The position numbers were made by a program, and so were the translations under genes. Of a stretch of DNA of 13,513 bases, positions 1 through 8,008 are shown one piece after another. The notes beneath the pieces were generated by a model. The model saw nothing but the letters and a program-made list of their open reading frames with translations. It was not told where the DNA came from and searched no databases. This DNA is from Bacteroidota bacterium (lineage in GTDB: Bacteria; Bacteroidota; Bacteroidia; Bacteroidales; VadinHA17). Location: assembly GCA_030611395.1 (NCBI GenBank), contig JAUWPX010000008.1, positions 1-13,513 on the forward strand, in the 5' to 3' direction. Position 1 is the first letter of the stretch. The number at the start of each line of letters is the position of its first letter.

Positions 1-138
1 ATAAGTATTTCAGTTATTCCTAATCTGTTAATTTTTTTTATTTTTATTTGGCTTTATAAAATGAAAGCTGCCAGAGGAGTTTTATTAAGCACCTTTTTAT
101 GGGCTTTCTTAATTCTGGCAATCAGGCTTTTCGGATAA
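1..138 (+). CDS. C-terminal tail of an unidentified membrane protein (5' end outside window)
   Basis: The frame is open from the first base to a TAA at 136-138, giving 45 residues. It is strongly hydrophobic: a segment around residues 5-19, a short basic loop (YKMKAARG), then a second segment from about residue 27 to 43 ending in RLFG. This fits two membrane helices at the end of a multi-pass protein. An internal ATG at 61 could in principle start a 25-residue peptide, but the frame is open upstream, so a truncated larger gene is more likely. It ends 29 bases before lpxB on the same strand and may be cotranscribed with it. I do not recognise the family and assign no function. Confidence 0.5.
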   Translation: MSISVIPNLLIFFIFIWLYKMKAARGVLLSTFLWAFLILAIRLFG

Positions 139-167
139 TTCCGTAAGGCGCTAAATATTCACTTAAT

Positions 168-1310
168 ATGAGGTATTACATTATAACAGGAGAAGCATCA
201 GGAGATCTTCATGGTTCAAATCTTATGAAAGAGTTGAAGAAGAGAGATCTGAATGCTGAATTCCGGTTTTGGGGTGGTGACCTTATGTTAGAGCAAGCTG
301 ATAATATTGTCAGGCATTACAGGGAGCTTGCTTATATGGGATTGGTTGAGGTTCTGCAAAATCTTGGAAAAATTATCCGGAATATCCGTTTTTGTAAAAA
401 TGATATTATCAGTTTTAAACCCGATGCAGTAATATTAATTGACTATCCCGGATTTAATTTGAGAATTGCACGTTTTGCAAAACAACAAGGTTTCCGTGTA
501 TATTATTATATTTCACCTAAGGTATGGGCATGGAAACCATCCCGTGTTGAAACAATAAAAACATGTGTCGATAAAATGTTTGTGATTTTTCCGTTCGAAA
601 TTGATTTTTATAAGAAGCATAATTTTGATGTTGATTATGTTGGAAACCCTATTCTTGATTCAATTGATAATAATACTAAATCCCTTGTATCAAAACAGGA
701 ATTCATTACAAAAAATAGTATAGATGAGAAACCAATAATTGCCCTGTTACCGGGAAGCCGTAAACAGGAAATTAATAAAATAATTCCTGTGATGCTTGAG
801 ATAATTGACCAGTATCCTGAACATCAGTTTGTTATTGCTGCTACTTCAGGAATTCCAGCAGATTATTATCAATCACTTATCCCGGATGAAAGTGGTATTA
901 AAATAGTTTATGATCAAACCTATGCTTTGCTTAATTATTCTTTTGCGGCTGTTGTAACATCGGGAACAGCCACACTCGAAGCTGCTTTATTGAATGTTCC
1001 TGAAGTTGTCGGGTACATAGCCAATAAATTGTCTTATCAGGTAGGCAAAAGGTTTGTCAGAGTTCCTTACATTTCGTTAGTAAACCTGATTATGGGAAAA
1101 GAAGTTGTCAGAGAGTTTATTCAGGATGAGATGACAGGAAAAACAATAAAAAAAGAGCTTGACCGGTTATTATTTGATATTGAATACCGTGAAAATATGT
1201 TGAAAAATTTCAGCGAACTGAAAAAAACGATAGGTAAACCCGGGGCTTCAAAAAGAGTAGCTGAACTGATATTGAAGGAAATGAACAAAGTAAAATACAA
1301 TGAAGCATAA
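168..1310 (+). CDS. lpxB: Lipid-A-disaccharide synthase LpxB
   Basis: LpxB is a GT19 glycosyltransferase that joins UDP-2,3-diacylglucosamine to lipid X, giving the beta-1',6-linked lipid A disaccharide at the cytoplasmic face of the inner membrane. Family motifs are clear and in order: GEASGDLHG at residues 8-16, IDYPGFNL at 91-98 (Asp92 aligns with the catalytic Asp of the E. coli enzyme), YYISPKVWAWKPSRV at 113-127, VGNPILDS near 158-165, LPGSRKQEI at 194-202, and a late SGTATLEAAL segment that fits the nucleotide-sugar site. The length of 380 residues is normal for the family. The ATG at 168 puts the GEASGD motif at its usual distance from the N-terminus. No Shine-Dalgarno sequence is visible. 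The 3' end overlaps the next gene by 11 bases, which suggests translational coupling. The identification is secure. Confidence 0.96.
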   Translation: MRYYIITGEASGDLHGSNLMKELKKRDLNAEFRFWGGDLMLEQADNIVRHYRELAYMGLVEVLQNLGKIIRNIRFCKNDIISFKPDAVILIDYPGFNLRIARFAKQQGFRVYYYISPKVWAWKPSRVETIKTCVDKMFVIFPFEIDFYKKHNFDVDYVGNPILDSIDNNTKSLVSKQEFITKNSIDEKPIIALLPGSRKQEINKIIPVMLEIIDQYPEHQFVIAATSGIPADYYQSLIPDESGIKIVYDQTYALLNYSFAAVVTSGTATLEAALLNVPEVVGYIANKLSYQVGKRFVRVPYISLVNLIMGKEVVREFIQDEMTGKTIKKELDRLLFDIEYRENMLKNFSELKKTIGKPGASKRVAELILKEMNKVKYNEA

Positions 1311-2442
1311 GTATTGGATATTATTCCAATTGTTTATATTTCTTCTGCTTTTCCTGAATATTTCTTGCCTGGCTGAAAGAATAACTATCAGCCTGTACAA
1401 TAACTATAATCTCCAATCCGTAATAATTTTGCCGGAATCCAGTCCGTTTGGTGTAACACTTGACAATTCAGTGAATATAATTATTAAGCCCGGAGATACT
1501 TTATTTCTTTCAATAACGGGTGATTCTCTTGAAGTAGTAAAGCTGAATGGTTTTCACAGAACTTGTCGTGAACTCAGAATGACGGGAATAAATGAAAATG
1601 CAACTTTTAAGGTGAATCCGGTAATTCCGGTACTTGAGGAACGTGAATATGATGGTGATATTATTGTCAGTTTTGATATCAACAGGTTATTATTGGTGAA
1701 TAAAGTTCAGGTTGAACAATATTTGGCAGGTGTTGTGTTATCTGAAGGTGGTGCCGGAGGGTTGGCTGAGTATTACAAAACACAAGCAATTTTGTGCAGG
1801 ACTTATTTATATAAGCATATAAACAAACATATTGAGGAAGGATTTAACCTTTGCGATGATGTTCATTGCCAGGTATATAAAACACGGGGGAGTCAAATTG
1901 AAAAAATAAATAATGCAATAAATGAAACGGCTGGTCTGGTTATAGTTGACCGGAATTCCGAACTCATTACTGCAGCTTTCCATTCTAACTGTGGTGGTCA
2001 GACAACCAATTCAAAAGATGTATGGATAAAATCCTTTCCTTATTTTCAAAGTATCAAAGACCCGTACTGTCATAACGGGAATAATAGTACCTGGACAAGA
2101 ACTATTTCTGTTGAAGAATGGTTGAATTATCTGAAAGAAAATGGTTACAGTGGCAATGATGTAGATTTCGTTTCGTTTGAGTTTAAACAACCTGTTAGAA
2201 AAACTCATTATATTGTTGATGATTTTATCCTGCCGTTAAAAAAGATCAGAAACGACTGGACCCTGAAGTCATCTTTCTTTAATGTAAACTATCAGGATAA
2301 TCAAATAGTTTTGAAAGGTAAAGGATATGGTCATGGTGTTGGGCTTTGCCAGGAGGGTGCTATGGAAATGGCTCGTCAGGGTAAAAACTTCCGGCAGATT
2401 ATTGATTTTTATTATCAGGATATAAGGGTTGTTGTCTTTTAG
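1300..2442 (+). CDS. SpoIID/LytB-domain exported protein, probable peptidoglycan-acting enzyme
   Basis: The protein has 380 residues. An N-terminal hydrophobic stretch (about residues 6-24) ending in SCLAER looks like a signal peptide. Cys23 does not sit in a good lipobox, so signal peptidase I cleavage after Ala25 is the simpler reading. The SpoIID domain covers roughly residues 120-378: VEQYLAGVVLSEGG (138-151) holds Glu149 at the position of the catalytic Glu of SpoIID lytic transglycosylases, followed by a Cys/His cluster (Cys185, His189, Cys190, then QVY), HSNCGGQT (228-235) and GYGHGVGLCQEGA (342-354) near the end. SpoIID cleaves denuded glycan strands during spore engulfment; homologues in non-sporulating bacteria are thought to act in wall remodelling or to help amidases. 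The start overlaps lpxB by 11 bases in another frame. The family is secure; the cellular role is inference. Confidence 0.88.
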   Translation: MKHKYWILFQLFIFLLLFLNISCLAERITISLYNNYNLQSVIILPESSPFGVTLDNSVNIIIKPGDTLFLSITGDSLEVVKLNGFHRTCRELRMTGINENATFKVNPVIPVLEEREYDGDIIVSFDINRLLLVNKVQVEQYLAGVVLSEGGAGGLAEYYKTQAILCRTYLYKHINKHIEEGFNLCDDVHCQVYKTRGSQIEKINNAINETAGLVIVDRNSELITAAFHSNCGGQTTNSKDVWIKSFPYFQSIKDPYCHNGNNSTWTRTISVEEWLNYLKENGYSGNDVDFVSFEFKQPVRKTHYIVDDFILPLKKIRNDWTLKSSFFNVNYQDNQIVLKGKGYGHGVGLCQEGAMEMARQGKNFRQIIDFYYQDIRVVVF

Positions 2443-2456
2443 TAACTAACACAATA

Positions 2457-3188
2457 ATGATTACATTATTTATTAAAGAATTAAAGTCATTTTTTAGCAG
2501 CCTGACAGGCTATATTGTAATAATTGTTTTTTTGATTGTTAATGGACTTTTTTTATGGGTTTTTCCGGGTGATTTTAATGTTCTGGAAAGTGGATATGCC
2601 ACCCTGGAATCATTTTTTATAATAGCACCATGGGTTTTTCTGTTTCTTGTTCCTGCAGTTACCATGAGAATGATTGCTGAAGAGAAAAGAACGGGTACTA
2701 TCGAATTGCTTTTAACCCGTCCGTTAAGTGAGTTTGAGATTATTTTTGCTAAATTTTCTGCCGGTGTTTTACTGGTAATCTTTTCATTAATACCATGTCT
2801 TATTTATTTTATGACTGTTTTTTTGTTGGGTAATCCGCCGGGGAATATTGATACAGGTGGAACATGGGGATCATTCATTGGATTGTTTTTTCTGGCTACT
2901 GTTTATGTATCAATAGGGGTATTTGCTTCTTCTTTATCCGAAAACCAGATAATTGCTTTTATAATTGCTGTACTGTTTAGTTTTTTCTTTTTTATTGGAT
3001 TTGAATATATCAGCTCAATAGATTTTTTTGGCAATCTGCAGGAATATGTTCTTAACCTGGGAATTAAAGAGCATTATAGTTCAATGAGTCGTGGAGTATT
3101 AGATTCGAGAGACATGGTTTATTTTGTGCTTGTGGATGGGCTCTTTATTATGTTTACCCGGTTAGTTTTACAAAGTCGTAAATGGTAG
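2457..3188 (+). CDS. gldF: GldF-type ABC transporter permease
   Basis: This 243-residue polytopic protein has about six membrane helices (roughly 17-36, 51-70, 100-124, 138-160, 163-184 and 219-237), as in ABC-2 type permeases. The cytoplasmic signature EEKRTGTIELLLTRPLS (75-91) and the late segment HYSSMSRGVLDSRD (206-219) are typical of the GldF/NosY-like group. In Flavobacterium johnsoniae GldF works with GldG and the ATPase GldA, and loss of any of them abolishes gliding; many non-gliding Bacteroidota keep gldFG, so the substrate and role here are unknown. It starts 14 bases after the SpoIID gene and is followed 31 bases later by gldG, which supports one transcription unit. No ATPase gene is present nearby in the window. 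Confidence 0.9.
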   Translation: MITLFIKELKSFFSSLTGYIVIIVFLIVNGLFLWVFPGDFNVLESGYATLESFFIIAPWVFLFLVPAVTMRMIAEEKRTGTIELLLTRPLSEFEIIFAKFSAGVLLVIFSLIPCLIYFMTVFLLGNPPGNIDTGGTWGSFIGLFFLATVYVSIGVFASSLSENQIIAFIIAVLFSFFFFIGFEYISSIDFFGNLQEYVLNLGIKEHYSSMSRGVLDSRDMVYFVLVDGLFIMFTRLVLQSRKW

Positions 3189-3219
3189 AAAGTAACTACG
3201 AATAATTAAATAAATTCCA

Positions 3220-4929
3220 GTGAAAAAATCCCTTCGTAGAAATAATATTATTGAATTGCTGATGACACTAATTATCGCAGTGCTGCTGGCATTTATTTTT
3301 TCACATATTTATTACAGGGTTGACCTTACATCGGAAAAGCGATACTCATTGTCTTCCAGTACCAGGCAAATACTAAATGAGCTTGCCGGTCCTGTATTTG
3401 TTCAGGTTTATCTGGATGGCGAAATGCCTGTCGGGTTTAAAAAACTGCGACGTTCTGTTAAAGATATGCTTGATGAGTTTAGGATACAGTCAGGGAAAAA
3501 GATAAATTATGAATTCATTGATCCTTTTGATTTTGATACCCAGGAAGAAAAGAAGGAGATGATGGGAACTCTCTATAAGAAAGGTTTACAACCAATAAAT
3601 ATTCACGACAGTGATGAAGAAGGTGGCGTTTCTCAAAAAATGATCTTCCCCGGTATGATAATTAATTATAACGGCATGGAGATGATGGTTAATATTTTGG
3701 AAAATAATTCTGCTCAAAGTGCTGCTCAAAATCTGAATAGCTCTATTGAAGGCTTGGAGTATAAGATGATACAGGCTATCCAAAATCTTAGTGCTGATAC
3801 AATTTATAGTATTGCATTTTTAGAAGGACATGGAGAACTTGATGAATTTAGTGTTGGGGATATTACTTATGAACTGGCAAAATACTACAATGTTGATCGT
3901 GGTGTAATAGGGGGTAAGTTAAATATCCTGGATAAATATGCTGCTCTTATCATTGCAAAGCCGGAATTAAAATTTTCTGAAGCTGATAAGTTTGTAATTG
4001 ATCAGTACATTATGAATGGTGGTCGTGTATTATGGTTGTTGGATGCCGTACAGGTAAGGTCGGATAGTCTGCAAAGTGCTGGTTTTACAGCCGGATTATA
4101 CAGACCATTAAATTTGGTCGACCAGCTTTTTAAATATGGTGTCAGGGTAAATCCGAAAATTGTTCAGGACCAACAATGTTCCATAATCCCGATAAATATT
4201 GCTTTAGCCGGGCAGCAACCCAGATTTTCTCCTGTTCCATGGATATATTTTCCATTACTAACTCCTTTAAATAACCATCCGGTAACTAAGAATCTTAATC
4301 TTATAAAATCAGAATTTATCAATACACTTGATACGGTAAGTGCAATTCCCGGTGTAAAACGAAAATATTTATTGTACACATCAAAATTTTCGAGATTAAT
4401 TAGTCCTCCGGTAGGAATTAGTCTTGAAGAAATAAAAAATCCCCCCGCCCCGAAAGAATTTAATGTATCTTTTTTGCCGGTCGCTGTTTTGCTGGAAGGA
4501 AGCTTTGAGTCTGTTTTTAAGAATCGCCCTACTGACCGGTATATTGGTGAAATGAAATACGAGGTTATCGAAAAGAGTGTACATACAAAGATGATTGTAG
4601 TGGCTGACGGAGATATTATCAGGAATGAAGTACGACGTACAGCTACAAGGAATATTCCTTTACCATTGGGTGAGGATAGATATACTAAAGAAAAATATGG
4701 GAATAAAGATTTTATTCTGAATGCAGTAAATTATCTTATTGATGATTTTAACCTGATGAATATCAGGTCAAAAGAGTTAAAGTTAAGATTGCTTAATAAG
4801 GAGAGGATTAAGAAAGAGCAATTTAAGTGGAAACTTATTAATGTAGTATTCCCTGTTATTTTTATAATATCTTTTGGAGTTTTGGTTGTATTAATCAGAA
4901 AGAGAAAATATACAAGGTGGAAGATTTGA
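3220..4929 (+). CDS. gldG: GldG, auxiliary substrate-binding-like component of the GldF transporter
   Basis: The product has 569 residues. A basic N-terminus (KKSLRRNN) and a helix at about 11-31 anchor it in the membrane; a large extracytoplasmic ABC_transp_aux-type region follows, and a second helix at about 541-562 ends in a basic tail (RKRKYTRWK). Family marks include VDLTSEKRYSLSSST (34-48) and FLEGHGELDE (200-209). The frame begins at GTG: an in-frame TAA lies at 3211-3213 and the next ATG (residue 15) falls inside the first helix and would drop the basic N-terminus, so GTG is preferred. GldG is the partner of GldF. A proline-rich NPPAPKEF stretch near residue 407 is encoded by an unusually C-rich run at 4441-4451. 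The DUF4340 gene follows after 21 bases. Confidence 0.9.
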   Translation: MKKSLRRNNIIELLMTLIIAVLLAFIFSHIYYRVDLTSEKRYSLSSSTRQILNELAGPVFVQVYLDGEMPVGFKKLRRSVKDMLDEFRIQSGKKINYEFIDPFDFDTQEEKKEMMGTLYKKGLQPINIHDSDEEGGVSQKMIFPGMIINYNGMEMMVNILENNSAQSAAQNLNSSIEGLEYKMIQAIQNLSADTIYSIAFLEGHGELDEFSVGDITYELAKYYNVDRGVIGGKLNILDKYAALIIAKPELKFSEADKFVIDQYIMNGGRVLWLLDAVQVRSDSLQSAGFTAGLYRPLNLVDQLFKYGVRVNPKIVQDQQCSIIPINIALAGQQPRFSPVPWIYFPLLTPLNNHPVTKNLNLIKSEFINTLDTVSAIPGVKRKYLLYTSKFSRLISPPVGISLEEIKNPPAPKEFNVSFLPVAVLLEGSFESVFKNRPTDRYIGEMKYEVIEKSVHTKMIVVADGDIIRNEVRRTATRNIPLPLGEDRYTKEKYGNKDFILNAVNYLIDDFNLMNIRSKELKLRLLNKERIKKEQFKWKLINVVFPVIFIISFGVLVVLIRKRKYTRWKI

Positions 4930-4950
4930 AGAAACAATCAGGTTTTTGAA

Positions 4951-5910
4951 ATGCGGAAAATACTATTATATATTATTGCAGTAATTGTTCTGATAACCGG
5001 CGCCGGTATTATTTATTTAACAAAAATGGGTACACCATTTGGGAAAGATGATTCCGGTTTTGCGATTGAAAAGGTAAACAAAGTAACGAAAATCGTTCTG
5101 ACATCGGAGCAGGGAAAAGTTGAGCTGACAAAAATACCGGAAGGCTGGCAGGTGAACAAAAGGTTCATGGCCCGGGAAGGTTCAGTGGAATTTTTACTAC
5201 AGGTACTCTCCCGTCTTAAGATAAAATCGCCGGTTTCGGATGAGAAATTTTTAAAAGAAACAAAAACCATTACAGAGAATGTTGTTTTTATTGAAGTATT
5301 TGAGCAATTGAGGCGAATAAAAAGTTTTTCATTATATAAAGTAAATTCAAATTCCTATGCCAATTATGCGCGTACACGCGAAGGAGCAAATCCTTATGTT
5401 CTTTATATTCCGGGTTTTAATAAACCTGTTGGATCATTTTTTGTGACTAAAGAAAAATTTTGGAAACCCTATATAATTTTTAATTACAGACCGGGGATGA
5501 TAAAAGCCGTTAAAATGGATTATCCCGATTCTCCTGAAAAATCTTTTCGTATTGTAAAAACAGTAGAAACCCGGTATAAACTATTACAGGATGGAAGAGA
5601 GGTTTCTGTGTTCGATACATTAGCAATTGAACGGTACATATCATATTTTAGGAATATCAGGTTTTATAGGTGGGAATTGGAAATAGATAATGTGGAAATT
5701 GATTCTGTGATTTCAACCACACCGGAATTTATTCTCACAGTTACTGATAGTACCGGAGAACATAATACAATAAAAACTTATTCTAAAACTCCCAGCCATA
5801 ATGAGGTATTTGTGAAACAAAATGATGAAAAAGAGCTTAGCGTGGCGAGGTATTTTGATCTGGATCCGGTTATTAAAGAAATAAAATATTTTTTAACGAA
5901 AGGAAAATAG
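4951..5910 (+). CDS. DUF4340-type membrane-anchored protein linked to gldFG
   Basis: The protein has 319 residues, with an N-terminal membrane anchor at about residues 4-24 followed by a soluble extracytoplasmic region rich in beta-strand-like segments. Early parts (VTKIVLTSEQGKVELTK, then EGWQVNKRFMAREG) and the middle segment YARTREGANPYVLYIPG match my recollection of DUF4340 proteins, which commonly sit beside GldG/ABC_transp_aux genes. No catalytic motif is visible. Its spacing of 21 bases from gldG and its similar topology suggest it belongs to the same envelope complex, perhaps as a periplasmic subunit; this is inference from position. The 113-base gap that follows suggests the unit ends here. 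The family call is from pattern memory and needs a profile search. Confidence 0.72.
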   Translation: MRKILLYIIAVIVLITGAGIIYLTKMGTPFGKDDSGFAIEKVNKVTKIVLTSEQGKVELTKIPEGWQVNKRFMAREGSVEFLLQVLSRLKIKSPVSDEKFLKETKTITENVVFIEVFEQLRRIKSFSLYKVNSNSYANYARTREGANPYVLYIPGFNKPVGSFFVTKEKFWKPYIIFNYRPGMIKAVKMDYPDSPEKSFRIVKTVETRYKLLQDGREVSVFDTLAIERYISYFRNIRFYRWELEIDNVEIDSVISTTPEFILTVTDSTGEHNTIKTYSKTPSHNEVFVKQNDEKELSVARYFDLDPVIKEIKYFLTKGK

Positions 5911-6023
5911 GAAATGTATATTGGCTCTCTGACATTTTTTTTGTATTATTGATAATTATTTTTCTCTCGATTATATAAGGGTTCTGAAAATATTTATTTT
6001 GATTAACGATAAACAATCAAACA

Positions 6024-7154
6024 ATGAAATTTGTTATATCCAGCACAGAATTACTGAGTCATTTACAGGTAGTTAGCAGAGTAATCAGCTCAAAAAACAC
6101 ATTACCTATTTTAGATAATTTTTTATTTAAATTGAGTAAGAATGAGTTGGAGATTACTGCCTCAGATCTTGAATCAACCCTTATTACCAGGGTAGTTCTT
6201 GAAAATGCTTCAGAGGAAGGAAGTATCGCGATACCTGCAAGGATACTAACTGATGCCTTGAAAGAATTTTCGGAACAACCATTGACTTTCGAAATTAATC
6301 TGGATAGCCTGGCAATTGTTATCAATTCTGAGACAGGAAAGTTTAATATTGTTGGCCAGAATGGAAGCGATTTTCCGCAGTTGCCCGGGTTGAAAGATGA
6401 GCAAAAAATATCCTTCAAGATAGCACCTGATGTGCTCCTTGCAGGCATTACCAATACAATTTTTGCCACAGCAGAAGATGAATTACGACCTGTAATGAAT
6501 GGGATCTTTATTGAGCTGTCTCCGGATAACCTTACTTTTGTTGCATCTGATGCACATAAACTTGTAAGATACCGAAGAACTGACGCCAGTGCTGAAACTG
6601 ATTCATCTTTTATTTTTCCAAAGAAGCCGGCTTCATTACTGAAAAATGTCCTTCCCGGGGAAAGTAATGAAGTTTCTGTTGAGTTTGATGAGAAAAATGC
6701 ATATTTCATTCTTGAGAACTACAAGCTTGTGTCACGACTTATTGATGGGAATTATCCGAGTTATTCATCTGTAATTCCGACTGATAACCCGAATAAGCTG
6801 ACTGTTGACAGGGTTGGATTTTCCAATGCTTTGAAAAGAGTTTCTGTATTCTCAAATCAGGCAAGCAATTTGGTGAAACTTAAGATTTCAGGTAACCAGA
6901 TATCAATATCAGCACAGGATCTGGATTTTTCAATATCAGGTCACGAAAGATTTAACTGTCAATATGATGGCGAAGAAATGGAGATTGGATTCAAATCAAT
7001 TTTTCTGATCGAAATTCTTTCAAATATTTCTTCTGAAAATGTGATGATTGAATTGTCTGATCCAACACGGGCAGGCTTACTCTTCCCTGCAGAAAAGGAA
7101 AATGACGGGGAAGATGTTTTAATGCTCCTTATGCCAATGATGATAAATACCTAA
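6024..7154 (+). CDS. dnaN: DNA polymerase III beta subunit (sliding clamp)
   Basis: The beta clamp is a ring-shaped dimer that encircles DNA, tethers the replicative polymerase and docks many repair proteins. The protein has 376 residues, normal for the family, which has three repeated clamp folds of about 120 residues each. Recognisable parts are the N-terminal MKFVISSTELLSHLQVVSRV with SKNTLPILDNFLF soon after, the middle TAEDELRPVMNGIFIEL and SDAHKLVRYR segments, RLIDGNYPSY, and the C-terminal LLMPMMINT (368-376), which matches the conserved MPMRL-type ending that lines the partner-binding cleft. The ATG at 6024 gives the standard N-terminus. The 113-base upstream gap suggests its own promoter, although the best -7-like match there is imperfect (TATTTTG at 5995-6001). 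The gene lies far from any dnaA in this window and is followed after 13 bases by an exonuclease. Confidence 0.96.
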   Translation: MKFVISSTELLSHLQVVSRVISSKNTLPILDNFLFKLSKNELEITASDLESTLITRVVLENASEEGSIAIPARILTDALKEFSEQPLTFEINLDSLAIVINSETGKFNIVGQNGSDFPQLPGLKDEQKISFKIAPDVLLAGITNTIFATAEDELRPVMNGIFIELSPDNLTFVASDAHKLVRYRRTDASAETDSSFIFPKKPASLLKNVLPGESNEVSVEFDEKNAYFILENYKLVSRLIDGNYPSYSSVIPTDNPNKLTVDRVGFSNALKRVSVFSNQASNLVKLKISGNQISISAQDLDFSISGHERFNCQYDGEEMEIGFKSIFLIEILSNISSENVMIELSDPTRAGLLFPAEKENDGEDVLMLLMPMMINT

Positions 7155-7167
7155 TTAAATCTTCTTC

Positions 7168-7938
7168 ATGGAATTGAACCTGAGAAATCCAATTGCTTTT
7201 TTCGATCTTGAGACTACCGGAATTAACGTGGCAAGTGATAGGATTGTTGAAATTTCTGTATTAAGGATTGATCCTTCCGGTAGTGAAGAGTTACTAACTC
7301 AGAGAATCAATCCTACTATCCCAATTAGTGAGGAAGCTTTTGCTATTCATGGAATTTCGAATGATGATCTTTCAGATAAACCATCCTTTGCAGAATTTGC
7401 CGGGAAATTGGCAAATTTTCTTAAAGGATGTGACTTTGCCGGATACAACTGTAATAAATTTGATATTCCTTTATTAGCGGAAGAATTCCTTCGTGTGGAT
7501 ATGGACTTTGACTTTAAGAAGCATAAAGTAATTGATGTGCAGGTGATTTTTCATAAAATGGAGCAAAGAACTTTAAGTGCTGCCTATATGTTTTATTGCA
7601 ATAAAAAACTTGAGAATGCTCATAGTGCTGAAGCTGATATTATAGCTACATATGAGGTGCTAAAAGCACAACTTGATTTTTATTCAAACCTTAAAAACGA
7701 AGTAGATTACCTTAGTAAGTTCTCATCACATAAAAAGACCGTTGATTTTATTGGACGAATTGTTTATAATAAAAATGGTGAGGAGGTTTTTAATTTCGGG
7801 AAACATAAAGGAGAGAAAGTGGAGGATGTTTTTAATAAAGAACCAAGCTATTACAATTGGATTATGAATGGTGATTTTCCATTGTTTACAAAAAAAGTGT
7901 TAACTGAAATTAAGTTAAGGCCAATTAATAGTAAATAA
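7168..7938 (+). CDS. DEDDh 3'-5' exonuclease, DnaQ/ExoX-like
   Basis: The protein has 256 residues. The N-terminal RNase-T-like exonuclease domain (about 8-170) contains all five expected acidic/His residues: Asp13 and Glu15 in FFDLETTG, Asp99 in GYNCNKFDIPLL (92-103), and His152 and Asp157 in AHSAEADI (151-158). This fits a DEDDh two-metal 3'-5' exonuclease. After it, residues about 192-250 (FIGRIVYNKNG, FNFGKHKGEKVEDV, YYNWIMNGDFP) resemble the small C-terminal domain seen in ExoX-like proteins. Residues 168-172 read QLDFY, resembling a clamp-binding pentapeptide, just after the catalytic domain. It starts 13 bases after dnaN, so the two are probably cotranscribed and may act together at the fork or in repair. 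Whether it is the replicative proofreader (epsilon) cannot be told from sequence alone. Confidence 0.87.
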   Translation: MELNLRNPIAFFDLETTGINVASDRIVEISVLRIDPSGSEELLTQRINPTIPISEEAFAIHGISNDDLSDKPSFAEFAGKLANFLKGCDFAGYNCNKFDIPLLAEEFLRVDMDFDFKKHKVIDVQVIFHKMEQRTLSAAYMFYCNKKLENAHSAEADIIATYEVLKAQLDFYSNLKNEVDYLSKFSSHKKTVDFIGRIVYNKNGEEVFNFGKHKGEKVEDVFNKEPSYYNWIMNGDFPLFTKKVLTEIKLRPINSK

Positions 7939-8008
7939 ATAAGGCTTTTGCGGATAATGTTTCCAACCGGATAAACCTGATACTTGTACCATACTAATTA
8001 ATATACAA

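Noticed and set aside
124..139. AGGCTTTTCGGATAAT at 124-139 and AGGCTTTTGCGGATAAT at 7942-7958 are nearly identical, one base inserted.
   Set aside because: One copy covers the stop codon of a coding frame and the other is intergenic. In a 13.5 kb AT-rich window a gapped match of this length can occur by chance, and no third copy was seen.
1366..1368. Cys23 of the SpoIID protein as a lipoprotein attachment site.
   Set aside because: The preceding residues NIS do not fit the lipobox (no Leu/Val/Ile at -3), and a signal peptidase I site at CLA is at least as good.
5995..6001. TATTTTG upstream of dnaN as a -7 box.
   Set aside because: It has one base too few between TA and TTTG and no -33 element at the right distance; not listed as a promoter.
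6059..6709. A 216-residue open frame antisense to dnaN.
   Set aside because: It lies wholly inside dnaN, has low-complexity Ser-rich content typical of a shadow frame, and shows no recognisable motif.
7951..7974. Direct repeat CGGATAA (7951-7957 and 7968-7974) between the exonuclease and FAH genes, considered as a regulator site.
   Set aside because: The repeat is only 7 bases and has no nearby promoter match; support is too weak for a feature.
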